From the NCBI GenBank assembly GCA_050084515.1, contig CM114272.1, forward strand, positions 41,416,001 to 41,480,000: a stretch of DNA of 64,000 bases. The letters run 5' to 3'. Below the pieces are notes generated by a model, which was given only the letters and a program-made list of their open reading frames with translations, was not told where the DNA came from and ran no database searches. Both the position numbers and the translations under genes were made by a program. Position 1 is the first letter of the stretch. Each line of letters begins with the position of its first letter. This document shows, in pieces, positions 51,877 through 62,908 of the stretch. This stretch comes from Blasia pusilla (lineage: Eukaryota; Marchantiophyta; Marchantiopsida; Blasiales).

Positions 51877-54229
51877 GAAATACAATATGGAGACAGGAAT
51901 AGAGCCTTACCCGAATTTGACTCGTCGCGGATCGGAGTGGGTACTCGTTCTTGATGATCCACGATTGCGCCGTCCTCCACTTCAGCGACCTCTTGACGCA
52001 TTGGAGGTTGAAAAGCTCGTCCTCGCTCCCTCCAGTCAAAACTAAGAAGCAGCCCCTGTCACTCAGATAAGCATCTACAAAGGAAAACAGGAGCGCGATC
52101 TGGTCATAAGAAAGGAGAACATTTCAGTCTGGGACCCCGTCCGACGGATTCTCGTCCCACAATCGCAACCCCGAGGGCAAATCAGCGATCAATAGATCCA
52201 CCGCTACCTCTTCGACCACTCCATTGACCGTCCAGGGAGCATGCCTGTTTCGTTGAAGCTTCCGTCCCAGCGTTGTCAATTTGTCGATGGCGGGTGTCGA
52301 CGCTTGAGAAGTGAAACTTTTCAACTCATCCAGTAAATTCGTGAACTGAAGGAGGACGCTTGTCCGGGTCGTTGTTTCTCTATGTCTTCCCAAGGATGAC
52401 GGACTGTATTCTCTTGGGGACAACCCTGGCGCCTCTCGCTTCCGCTTCTCCCGAGTCGGCTTGTTGGGGTCTCTATGACCTCAGACTCTGGTGGGGTTTT
52501 TTTCGCGGAGGACCTGGTCCGACCCTCTCTCCCCGCTCGCTCGGACGATTCCGGCTCTGGCCTTGAATCTTCAGCCTCTCTTTGGGAAGACTCGGCCTCA
52601 GAATTCTTCGATCCCCTCGCCTTGCCTTTGAGACCCGTTGTAGATTTGTCTTTGGCTGTGTTGACCTTGGAAGCCAACTCCGCTGTCTTGAGGGCTTGCT
52701 CTTCCGCATCTCCTTCGAAAAAGTCTTCAGGTTGCACAAAATTGGGGATGTCGTCCCGTCCTGCGGCCACTGCATCATAAAGCACGCGTAAATCTTTCTC
52801 GGTAATGTCCTCAGGGTCGTTGAAGTCCAACCAAATCGGGAAATTCTCCACCTCCCAATCGGACATGCGCTGAGCCATCTTCGTGTCATACATGGAGAAT
52901 GTCTTTCCATCAGGCGGAGAAGCCCACAATTTGCAGGCTGGCAATATTTTTCCTCAGGTACCTGCATTCTTACAATGGACAAGGTACCTAAACACCATAC
53001 GTTGGGAAGCTCTTAGTCGATCTGCATCGGCCGCCTGCTCCTGAAGATCTCGCTTCTTCTTTGCGAAATCCCTTTTTTTCCCCTCGATTTCTTCGTCAAG
53101 GTCTGCCTGAGGGAGGATGCAATCCTTGAACATAGTCTTCAAACCTGGGTTTTTGATGGGCTTGTCCCGGATGTCATCGAGCCAAAGTTTGAAATCTACA
53201 GCACTCTCCATGTTTGCTTCCTCCGGAATGGGCTCTATTCTTTTCAGCTCCGCTTGGAGACCGTCCAGCATGGACTTCCCGATAAGCCCCAACGCGTCCC
53301 AGAACGACCATTCGCGGAGCCAGTGGGAGATCACTGCATCAGAGACACCCGGAGGATGGTGTGCCGCCCTCTTTTGGGCCTCTGTGCCCTCGAGACTGAT
53401 TTTCATCAGTCGGATTCTCCTAAATTCACTAATTCCAGACAAGGCAAATCGATGCACGCGATCGAGAGACACTTTCTCCCCAATCCGACCTTGCGGATCT
53501 TCATCCCTTTTCCGCTGGCGCTTGATTATCGCCTTCAGCTCCTTGTAAAAATCCGGACCACGTTCGGGGTTGAGAATGGCGATGTAGCACTGCATCTTGC
53601 TTGCCGTGTACTTCATAGCTACAAATACTGTAGCTTGGATGAATTTTGCACACTCAGACACAGATACTTTCTCCTTCCGCTCCAGCTCCAATGCAGCGCT
53701 CTTCTTGGCGGCCTGTATCTTCGACCAGCAAAGGATTGTGACGGCTGCATCTTGGGAAATAAATTTATTTGCCCAAGTCTTCTTTTTTATTTGTGCACCC
53801 TTTGCCAGCATCTCATTTACGAGGGCGTCGCCCAAGAACCCCTTGTACTCTGTCGGGTGCGTCGTTAGCACTTTCTTCACCCGATCGCAATCCTGGATCC
53901 AGTGGTGGGTGACATTCCCCTCCGATACAATCCTGCACATCCAAACTCAATATAAGAAATTTTGTAAGGTACATGGGTTCCTGCAACCCGTCGGACTCTG
54001 ACAGGTTGTCACAGCTCAAGGTCGGATTCTAGCAACGAGCTAAATTATGCAACCCATCGGAGTCCGACAGATTGCATTCAAATTTGTGATTGCCTGGTTT
54101 CAACCCGTCGGACTCTGACGGGTTGTCAGATAGTCTGTATCAAAAGTGAACATAGCAACCCGTCGGAGTCCGACACGTTGCACAATTTCAATGAAAGCTG
54201 CAATTTGACGCGAAAAATGTAGCTTCCAA

Positions 54230-54800
54230 CTTCTGAATGCAACCTGTCGGACTCCGACGAGTTGCATTCGGCCAAAAACATCAAAAAACCTCCAGAAACA
54301 GCTTCGAGTCAAGCAACCCGTCGGAGTCCGACGAGTTGCTTTCTTCAAAAAACATCCAAAAAATGCGGCCCGTCGAGCAACTCGTCGGACTCCGACGAGT
54401 TGCTTTCTTCAAAATACATCCAAAGAATACGGCCGGTCGAGCAACTCGTCAAACTCCGACGAGTTGCTTTGGGCCAAAAACATACTAAACCTGTGGTCAG
54501 TCGAACAACTCGTTGAAGTCTGACGAATTTCTTTCTTCAAAAAACATCCAAAAAATGCGGCGAGTCGAGCAACTCGTCGGACTCTGACGAGTTACTTTCT
54601 TCAAAATGCATCCAAAGAATGCGTCCGGTCGAGCAACTCGTCGGACTCTACCGAGTTGCTTTGGGCCAAAAACATACTAAACCTGTGGTCAGTCGAACAA
54701 CTCGTCGGACTCCGACGAGTTGCTATCGGACAAAAACATCCCAAAAATAGTGGCGACTCAAACAACTTGTCGGAGTCCGACGGTTTGCAGCAAGAAGAAA
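54230..54800. repeat. Tandem array of palindromes in gene A intron 2 (copy 2)
   Basis: About eight units of 58-66 bp with CAACTCGTCGGA/TCCGACGAGTTG-type palindromes followed by CTTTCTTCAAAAAACATCC or CTTTGGGCCAAAAACATAC spacers. Homologous to 43255-43900, but with different unit number and spacer types, so the array has turned over since the copies split. Confidence 0.88.
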
Positions 54801-55987
54801 CTTACGTGTTCATGGCATGCATGGCCATCTCCACCGTCGCCATGTGATGAGGGTATGGATGAAGCACCACTGCCTTCATGCAAAAATGTGCCTCCAAGGA
54901 GTTTGGGCGCTCCTCTTCAAACTTTGTCCACGCCATGAACCTGTGATTTCCATCCCAGATGAAGAAATGCAGATTCCTCATCCAGCTGAATTCCGTCCCC
55001 TCTACTTGCCTTCTGAATTCCTGATCTCTCATCCTCCAGAATGTGTCGAGCGATTCCAGGTCCTCCTCCGTAACCAGCGCTTGGGTTCCATGGGCATCGT
55101 AAGGCTGAACATAGAACGGAGGGAAGCTATCGCCGCCAACTTTTTGAGCATTGCAATATCCTCGTCAGCCTGAATTTTGTGGATGTACTCCATTGTCCGC
55201 AATCGGCAGAGTGGAATTCTCGGGGCGTTGTGGCCCTCCATCAATGCCATCTGCTTTACCACCTGTCACAACGGGGACAAGATCGATGCTTACATGAATT
55301 GCCAATGAATTACAAGAAGGGCCTTCACATAATTCAAAAACACAGATCCTCTCTTACCCGCTCAAGATTGGGTCGGTTTCTTGCCGACCAAGCGCTCGAG
55401 AGAGATAGCGGTTGAAAGTCCATTGGAAACTCGTCGATCCGATAGAGGTCGATTTCTTCCGTCGGGCTTAGAGACGAGGATGACCGCTCTCCTGCTTCTT
55501 CAGCGATGTCCACCATCTCCACGCTGGCGGTCCTCATGACCTCATCGTCCGTGATTTGAACTTCGGCCGTTTCCGCTATATTCATTGTGCCCCTGGACTT
55601 CATCGGGGACATTTCCCGCATCTCAACACTTTTGGTTGGACGGGCAAGGCTTTCTTCAATGGCTATTGCTTTTTCCCTCCTCGCTTTAGCCAATTCTGGT
55701 CTCCTCACCAACGTGTCCAGACGCTTCTTTTCTCGCTTTTTGTCGGCGACCCTTTTCTTCAAGCCCTACGACGCCTCAGCCCTTGCGTTGTGTTTATCGA
55801 GCGCCTCCTGTACACATTTTGCAAGAAGCTCCTGGTTGTGCATCTCCGCTTCCCTTTCCCGCTCCTCGATTTCTTGCTGCCTTATCTCATTGGCCGAACA
55901 AGGCCCTGGAGATGGTGACGCACGAGTCCTCATGGACTTGGGAGTGAAGCTCCCAGACTTGTTTACTTGAGATTTTTTCCTCGTCAT

Positions 55988-57484
55988 TTTTCCCAAAAAT
56001 GCCTCCACCAATGTCCATGATGAATCGCTTCATCAGTCGCCTTGCTGATGTCGAGATGAGTCGCGTTGATGGGTAGCTCGAATCGTCTCACGATCGTGTG
56101 GTCGAATCGTCTCACGATCATTCGCTCGAATCGTCTCGCGATCGTTCGCTCGTATCGTCTCGTGATGAGTCGCCGTATGAAGTGCCCCTTGGTATCTGGT
56201 CAGCAACTGCGCGGGAGAGCAATGGAGATCGCGAAATGAAAAACTAGAAATGAGCAATTTCTCCCCTATTTATACTTTTCTAGCCGTTGGGCTGACCGTT
56301 GGGTCGCATCGTCCTTCCGACGGCAACGTGCTGGCCATTACGGAAGTCTGGACGTGAAAAACAAAAACCCGACGGCTTCCACGTGTTGCACGCTTCCCGA
56401 GGGTTCAAGGCATCCGTCCTCGTGGCAACCCGTCGGAGTTTGACAGGTTGCGCGCCTCCGCCGTCCTGGGACAACAACGCGAGGTGCGCGAGCAACCCGT
56501 CGAAGATCGACAGGTTGAGCGCCTCCGCTTTCTTCGGACAAGAACGCGTGGTACCCGCGCAACCCGTCGGAGACCGTTGGGTTGCACGCTTCCCTCGTCA
56601 AGGGATAGCAATGCGGGCTTCCCGCGCAACTTGTCGGAGGCCGACAGGTTGCATGCTTCCTTCATGTAAGTGAAACAATGCAAGGCCCTTGCGCAACCCG
56701 TCGGAGGGCGACGGGTTGCACGCCTTGCCGTCTTTGGGCAAGAAGGTGTGGCACCCGCGGAACTCGTCGGAAACAAACGGTTTGCACGCTTCCTTCATGT
56801 AAGTGTTACACCGTGACATAATTGGGCAACCCGTCTGATGCCGACGGGTTGCGTGCCTCCACCATCTTCGGGCAAGAAGGCGCGGTACCCATGCAACTCG
56901 TCGGAGAGCGACGGGTTGCCAGCTTTGATCATGTTTGCGTTACAAGGTAAGGTAGAAGCGTGCAACCTGTCCGAAGCCGACGAGTTGCAGGCTTTGCTTA
57001 GCTTGGGTTAATAGTTGAGTTACCAGGGCAACCCGTCGGTTATTGACAGGTTATCCCTCGGGAAACAATACGACAACGTATTGTTCCAAGGAAACCCATT
57101 GCAATCCGACGGGTCATAAGATGTACCCTGAGTTGGACAATCCCGCAAAAACAAGCGATATCTTGTGTTTGATGCTAGCAAAATCCCCTCAAAAGATCTT
57201 CGGTCGGCAAGAAGGCGGTACCAACCCAACGGACTCCGACGGGTTCCAACAAAATGAAGTGTGCTTTGCAACCCACGTCTCTGCTTCCCAAATCCTCTAA
57301 CCCACCGACTCGACAGTTGCAAATGCGAGTGAATCCATTGTGTCAAAAAATTTCACCTACCAAACTTCATCTTGTCACTAAAATTCTATCAAGAGAATCT
57401 GATTTCCTATTCACTATAAATAAAACATTCTCATTCTCATTCTCATTCTCATTCTCAGTCTCGTCCCGTTGGAATCTTCTGGGA
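55988..57484. promoter_or_regulatory. Shared divergent promoter of genes A and B (copy 2)
   Basis: TATAAATA for gene A on the minus strand at 56267-56274 and TATAAA for gene B at 57415-57420, ~1.15 kb apart. Palindromes sit between them (for example 56428-56450, 56690-56720, 56825-56850, 56892-56920). The gene A leader has GATCG(T/A)(T/G)CGCTCGAATCGTCTC repeats (56085-56165). The gene B leader has (TCTCAT)n at 57428-57460. Same layout as copy 1. Confidence 0.6.
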
Positions 57485-59883
57485 ATGGATAATTATGAGA
57501 AGCTCACTTGTGGCAGTCATCTAGCGGCCCTTCCTCAATCAGAAATCATTCAACCGCAAGCTCTTGAGTCTTTCATAGCAGTGGATCAAAATTTTCTCTC
57601 AGTTCAATTTCTTCTCCAAATTGGAACCATCTTTGTATCCAAGGATGTTAGGGTGGACGGTACGGAGGACATTATAGGTGAGACAATCCAGCCAGTGATT
57701 GCAGACCGTAAAGTATGGAATCTCCTACCTCTAGCAAATGATCAATACAGAGTTTACGGCTTGTCCCTGAATTTCTCTGTTTCCCAAGTAGATGGTCAAG
57801 AATTTCCTAGTGCACCGAGCTCTACGTTTGCAACTCCTAGCTCAATAGATCCGGCTTCGACTCGAACTTCACACGCTCATAAAAATAGTGTTCTTCCTGA
57901 AGAGATTTCGGATGTTATCAACCTCAGTGGATCTGTCGGACACCAACCGAGCCCTCTGTCCGCCTACTCGTTCCTCTTGCGAGTATTAGGCAATAGTTTG
58001 CTTTCGTCTCTGGCCTTGAAAATGTTCAAGCACATTCTTGTCGATGAGCTGCCGCCCACGTACGATGGTAATTGCATTTTTGAGTTGCCTCCACTTGCTG
58101 CTCCTGCTCAAAAGAAAGATGGAGGACGCCTGAAGGGTATGGACAGAAAGTCTAATTGTCATCGATGGTGCAAGCTTCAACGGACTAGTGCTTCAATTCC
58201 ATATGGTCCTTGGATTGTCTCCCGCCGCCAATGCGTTGGAGCCTTGGAGTGTAGAAGTCCAGCATGCCCATATCTAGAGCGCAACGGGCGAGTCAATACG
58301 TCGAATTCCCCCCCCAAGAATGCAGAAACTCCATACAAGGTCAGTGCCACCATACCGCCAGGAGGCCATCGATGTCCTCATTGTCAGGCATTGCCCTTCT
58401 GCGTTGGAGCGTATCCTGCATACATATTTTTCATTGTCCACGACTTGGGCTCCACGTCAGAGTACACAAGGCTAGCAGTTCATGTTGGCTCCCACACTCA
58501 TCTTGTGACCGATGCAATTCAGAGACACATCAAGGAGGATGTGGCAAAGAAAGTGGCCGAGGTCTACAAAAACTCTCCGGGTTCAAAGCTCGGAGTGATC
58601 AAGCTCACAACACCATCACAAATTTGTGAACAATTGCTTGGAATCCCTGGACAGAGCGAGATCATGGCGGCTGAGGAGAAACAACTCTGGGAAAATCTCG
58701 CATTTCTCGCTGATCCTGAATGCTTCTGGAATTTGCTGCGTCAAATACGGGTTCTGGATGGAAAGACGGCCGAAATGGATGCCATCGCCAGAATCAAGGC
58801 CAACTCCAGATTTCCATTCATTCAGAGATGGCAGTTCATGGGCCAAGGAGGCAAGGGATCCAAGGCCTATATCTTCAAAATGTCAACCACATGTCCGTCG
58901 AGTGGCCTCGATCTTATAGATCGAATGAGGGAAGGGGAAGATCTTTACGGCAGCTCGGTAAGCTTTGATATTTGCTAAAGAGTGCTAAACGGATGGTTGA
59001 CAATGGGTGCTCACGTTTATGACCATGTGGAGAAGGGACTCAAAACTATATTTGTCTGTGAAGTAAAGGCAGAAGACGTTGGCAGTTTGAAGATGTGCTG
59101 GTTACTCTTATGGAGGTGGTGAAGGAAAATAAAAGGCCACCTCCGGAAATTTATGGGTTTATGGCGGACAATGCACAACCTGGGTGGATTGCTATCCGGG
59201 AAGGGTTCTGGGGTGGAGAGGTTCAACGGGAGAGGGAAAGGTCGGATGCTTTCCATTGGCAACAGTCTGTGACCCGGTACACCAAATCTTGCATCAAGGA
59301 GAATAAGAGGACAGAGCATGTCACTCTACTCCAACGCTACAAGGACAGCAAAACCTTGAAACACGCCATGGAATGCCAAGAAGAACTTCATGGGTGGTGG
59401 ACGAAGTATGCAATTGAGGGGAAGTACAAAGAGTTGTGCTCTTGGTTGAGTTGGTGGACTGTACGTATGAGACAATGGGGAAACTTCATGCGGCAGGTGA
59501 GTTCACTATTTTGTCTTGTCAAGCTCACGCTGAGAATTTTTTGTAAAGTTGCAGTTCAAGTTGAGAAGCGTGGGAACTATAGGGATTTCAAACCGAAGAA
59601 ACCAAGGAAGCTTTCGGATGCGACGGGTTGCCCGAGTGTGCAACCCAACGGAAACCGACGGGTTGCATCCAGAATTTTGATGCAACCCATAGACAAGTAT
59701 GCAAGTCGCATGTATACAAGGCCTGCAAATAGTTCGACCCGGATGGGTTTCGGATGACTTGCACTTGGATCTTCGAGAGTGGCCACAGGTTCTTGCAACC
59801 CGTCTGAATCCGACGGGTTGCAGTAGGTGGGTTTAGGGTTGCAACACGTCGGGACCCGACAGGTCGCAGAGTCGTTCATGGGA

Positions 59884-60884
59884 TGTCGCGCCCCTACTCT
59901 CCTTGAACGTCAATCTTTAGTGTTGCGGAAGCGTGCGTTCAGTAGGTCACGAACTCATCGCCGATCTGCACCCAAACACGCACTCTCGTTAGTCGGGTTT
60001 GGCCAACCGGCGTTCCAACCCACCGAGTCCTAAACTCGGCGTCTCCTCAAGCTCAGCCTTCCTTAGTTCCTAGCTCCCAACACATGGCAAGTCCTTCAAG
60101 ACTTGGAACAGACTTCCTGGTTAGTCCAGGGATCTGAAACGGCACTTGCACGCCTAACGATCCCAACTGTTCAACGGTCCTCGTGTGAGTTCCGAACCGA
60201 GACCCAAGTAATTGAGTCGCGGCGTGAAATCCAAGAGGGATGTCTAAAATCGCCTCAATTGACTTGGTGCAGGTTTTCCAACCCAACGCCCAAACTCGCG
60301 TTCCGTTCCATGCCCTTGAGCGCGCTTGGCGCCCAAAGTGGGGTTTGGGTTCCAAGCACTCTCGGAGACCTTCCCCCTTTACTAGTACTTCTGGGGTTCT
60401 CCAATAACCCCTCCCCTTTGGGAAAAGAGGTTCGGGCCCTTCATTGTGGCCCTCAACCCGACTCCACTTTCAGTCGTTTTTGGGTCGTATCTCGGCCGCT
60501 GCTTATGCGTTTGCAGCGATCTTTGAAGTGTTTGAACCGGCTCTTCATAAGCTTTCCAACGCACTCTTATTTGCTCCGAACGCATCTTGGCGCTAAAAGT
60601 TATGGCCATAAATACAATTGGAAACTCTCAAACGCAAGTGGCGTTCCAAATCCGGATCTTTCCTTTGGCAACCCACTTCCTAGACTCGACTTCTTTCAAG
60701 TCTCATTCCGCGTTTGGTCCAGGTTTCTGAGTCGCGACCATCACATCTGAAACGCGACTTCTCGCTCGCGTCTCGTCTCTTGTCTCCTCTTTGAGACAAC
60801 TCCAACGCGCAAACCATCTTAGCGTGAGCCCGCTAATGTTCCGATGTTCCGCTTGGCACTTGTTTGGTCATGAGGGTCGCGACA
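59884..60884. mobile_element. 1,001-bp solo LTR with TSD TGGGA
   Basis: Bounded by TGTCGCG and CGCGACA (perfect 7-bp inverted ends) and flanked by TGGGA on both sides (59879-59883 and 60885-60889). The empty site is seen in copy 1 at ~62936-62945 (CATGGGATGCC). It contains no gene. Such a structure is left after recombination between the two LTRs of a retrotransposon. It sits in the gene B intron and does not touch its exons. Confidence 0.93.
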
Positions 60885-61551
60885 TGGGATGCCTCGGCCT
60901 TGCAACCCATCAGGTTCCGACAGGTAGCTTATTTCTTTGACTCTTGAGTTATTTTCGTTCCCTTCTAACATTGCCGTCGTTGCAGGGATTGAACATTCAT
61001 GAAAATGCCCTCTGCCCCAACACAAGTGGAGCACAAAGTGTTCATTCCTCCTAGAGGTCGTCACAAGCATGCCAAAGAATTTCACTTGTGGAGGCATGCC
61101 AATAAGACCAGGCAAGAGCAATGCTACAGTCTGCAACATCCCATATCTTCCTCACAAAAGGCATAACAAAAGGAAGGGGGCCGTCGATCTACGAGCTCTA
61201 TGTCAGGGCGGCCGTGAGATCTGGTGATGAAAAAATGTATGTGGAAGCCTTCAACCGGTGCGTAGCAGGAACTCCCCTCGAGCAAGACATACACATTGGT
61301 GGGGATATTCGTAGGCGGGTTTCAAGACGTCCCATACATATGGTGGAAGAGCAGTCTGAGCGAGACTCGTGGAGACCAGATAAGTATCTTGACTTCAGGC
61401 AGGTGAAGAGGCAGCATCGAGGAACGAATCCAATGATTGATTTGGATGAGGAAATTACGCCACCGAGGTATTCGGGGACCCCGGACCCGTCCCAAATCCG
61501 TGATGGAGACCCTTCTCCAAAATCAGTGAATGTCTTATTTCAAAAGCCTCT

Positions 61552-61727
61552 GATGGCATTAGGAGTGCCGCATGCTCTCCTAATGCCATCAGATCCTGCC
61601 TTGCAGGTGGGTCCACGTCCTAGTTTGCTCCGAGATATATGCCACCGTTTTAGGTTGCAATCCACCTCCATTACCGGAATCCCATATTGTTGAACCACTC
61701 CAGTGATAGGATGTTGCGAACTTCCAG
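61552..61727. other. Micro-inversion in gene B exon 2 of copy 2
   Basis: 61566-61727 matches the reverse complement of 63603-63765 in copy 1. The left edge carries a perfect 14-bp inverted repeat GATGGCATTAGGAG/CTCCTAATGCCATC (61552-61565 and 61577-61590). In copy 1 the segment reads through as QQYGIPVIEVDCNLKRWHIS in the direction of the SWIM exon, so copy 1 keeps the ancestral orientation. Confidence 0.82.
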
Positions 61728-62502
61728 CGGCACTTTCCTAAATAAGAACTGTACAAGGACTGGACGACCACTGCCTGGGTTTTGGGGACTCAAAACCTTT
61801 GATCGTTTCACGAGGACCGGGGATCAATTGAAGCACTTTTTCTGCCCAAATGAATCTTGCGCTTTCCGGAAGTCTTATCCGGCTGCCATTGGAGCTCCGG
61901 GGAATACCCCCACGATTTGGCCCATCGCCGCAGGTACGAACTGCACTCAAGATGAAGTGGAAAATCTTACAAGTGCCGGTTTCAGACTCATAGACTGGGG
62001 AAGTTCGGAGCATGTTCACATTACAAAGACCTTCGCATTTCGTATTCAACCCAAGATTGATGTCAACATCTACCCGGAGAAGGTGGATGATCTCAATTCA
62101 CTATTTCTGTTTGAGTCTAGAAATGGGGTGAAGAGAAACAGAATGTGTAGGCCAACGGTGGAGAGAGCAAAGCGAATTGCATCAGCTCGGGTGGCAAAAA
62201 TGGAGATCATCGCCACGAAAGATGTCCTGCGTGACAATGGAATAGGAAGGATGTATTGGGTTAGGAACAACACTGTAAATTCAAGTGTCATAGGGGTGTA
62301 TGTGGTGCACATCTGTTGCTTTCCCATATGTTCATGTGATGACTTTGTCCAAAGAGAGACAAGTGGAAAAAGGTATTTCCCTTGTAAGCACATGTACTAT
62401 GAGTTGCTGGTAGTTTTAAGAGAGTTGGAGGTAGGAGTAGGAATCCACCAACCAATTCGGTCCCTCAAAGAAGTGCGAAATATTTTAAACAAACCACTTT
62501 GA

Positions 62503-62908
62503 AGATGCAAAATGAGGTTTTAGATTCATTTTTCAAGAACCTTCACTTTGAGCTTGAACTCTATTCAGCCCAGGGCAAATGATAGATTGTTTCCAGACCT
62601 TGGATGGAAAAAGTGATTGGTTCCACATTTATGATTCCACTGATTTTTCAGTTTTGTAAATTTTGTGCAATTTGCCAAAATATGGAAGAGAAAAAAAAAA
62701 CTGTGAGACTACTTAATAACTGAGCAAAAAAGTGCAAAAAAATTCACACAAAAAGTTTCCTCTCTTCAACCCAACGGAAACTCTCTTCAAATCATAGGAA
62801 ACTCTCTTCAAAAAAAAGTATCTATTTCGGTTGAAGGTAGTTTCCTCTCTCCTCTCTCCTCTCTTCCTCTCTCCTCTCTCCTCTCTTCCTCTCCTCTTAC
62901 CGCACCTC
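62503..62908. other. 3' UTR and right terminus of MULE copy 2
   Basis: Near-identical to 489-911, with A-rich stretches (62690-62820) and the terminal CT-rich tract. Ends at CACCTC (62908), just before the right TSD AAGAATCGA. Confidence 0.8.

Larger units (their letters stand above)
50925..55987 (-). pseudogene. Gene A copy 2: coiled-coil protein with degenerate N4-C/N6-A methylase-like domain
   Basis: Minus strand, four exons with canonical junctions: 55987-55358 (MTRKKSQVNKSGSFTPKSMR, Glu/Arg coiled coil, TAG ~55763), 55262-54806, 53932-51911 and 51437-50925. Exon 3 encodes IVSEGNVTHHWIQDCDRVKK, a long basic/helical region, an acidic Ser-rich segment (~52650-52480), then VDLLIADLPSGLRLWDENP (motif IV position, DLPSG in place of DPPY). 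Exon 4 encodes SRPGDLVFDLVGLSGASIKG (motif I, DLVGLSG in place of DPFxGSG) and SGRNILCLEG. It ends ELSDDDE. Stops at ~52957 and ~52122 and a frameshift near 52400 show decay. The two copies share the altered motifs, so the change predates the pseudogenisation. Possible roles (DNA-binding scaffold, lost methylase) are inference. Confidence 0.72.
57485..62502 (+). pseudogene. Gene B copy 2: MULE-like transposase with GCM-type zinc finger and SWIM finger
   Basis: Exon 1, 57485-59496: MDNYEKLTCGSHLAALPQSE, the longest frame of the window (open to TAA at 58976). The GCM/WRKY-type zinc region (~58150-58500) has VGALECRSPACPYLERNGR, RCPHCQALPFCVGAYP and HVGSHTHLV. The core then reads YGFMADNAQPGWIAIREGFW and DAFHWQQSV. 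A 1-nt deletion lies near 59110. Exon 2, 60986-62502, starts in phase after TTGCAG: GLNIHENALCPNT, a TAG at ~61053, HIFLTKGITKGRGPSIYELY, DLDEEITPPRYSGTPD, then a locally inverted segment (61566-61727). It ends with the SWIM finger CSCDDF ... FPCKHMYY at ~62327-62400. Known context: zinc-finger + DDE + SWIM is a MULE transposase layout. The catalytic triad is only partly identifiable by eye. Confidence 0.75.
49012..62908 (+). mobile_element. Complete MULE-like element, copy 2
   Basis: 13.9 kb (12.9 kb without the solo LTR), from GAGGGCTGTTATTCTCGCAA to CTCTTACCGCACCTC. The ends are GA-rich on the left and CT-rich on the right, giving an imperfect terminal inverted repeat (AAGAGAGAGTAAGAGAGGAG against AAGAGGAGAGGAAGAGAGGA). 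Content: gene A flank, gene A (minus), divergent promoter, gene B in two exons (plus), 3' UTR. It is inserted in the gene B intron of copy 1. Both genes have stops, so it is non-autonomous now. Confidence 0.82.

Noticed and set aside
52930-52957. 24-nt intron between two gene A frames (GT...AG at the CKNAG/CKLWA junction)
   Set aside because: Too short to be spliced, and a multiple of three. Copies 1 and 2 each have a different single stop in it, so it is coding sequence with independent nonsense changes.
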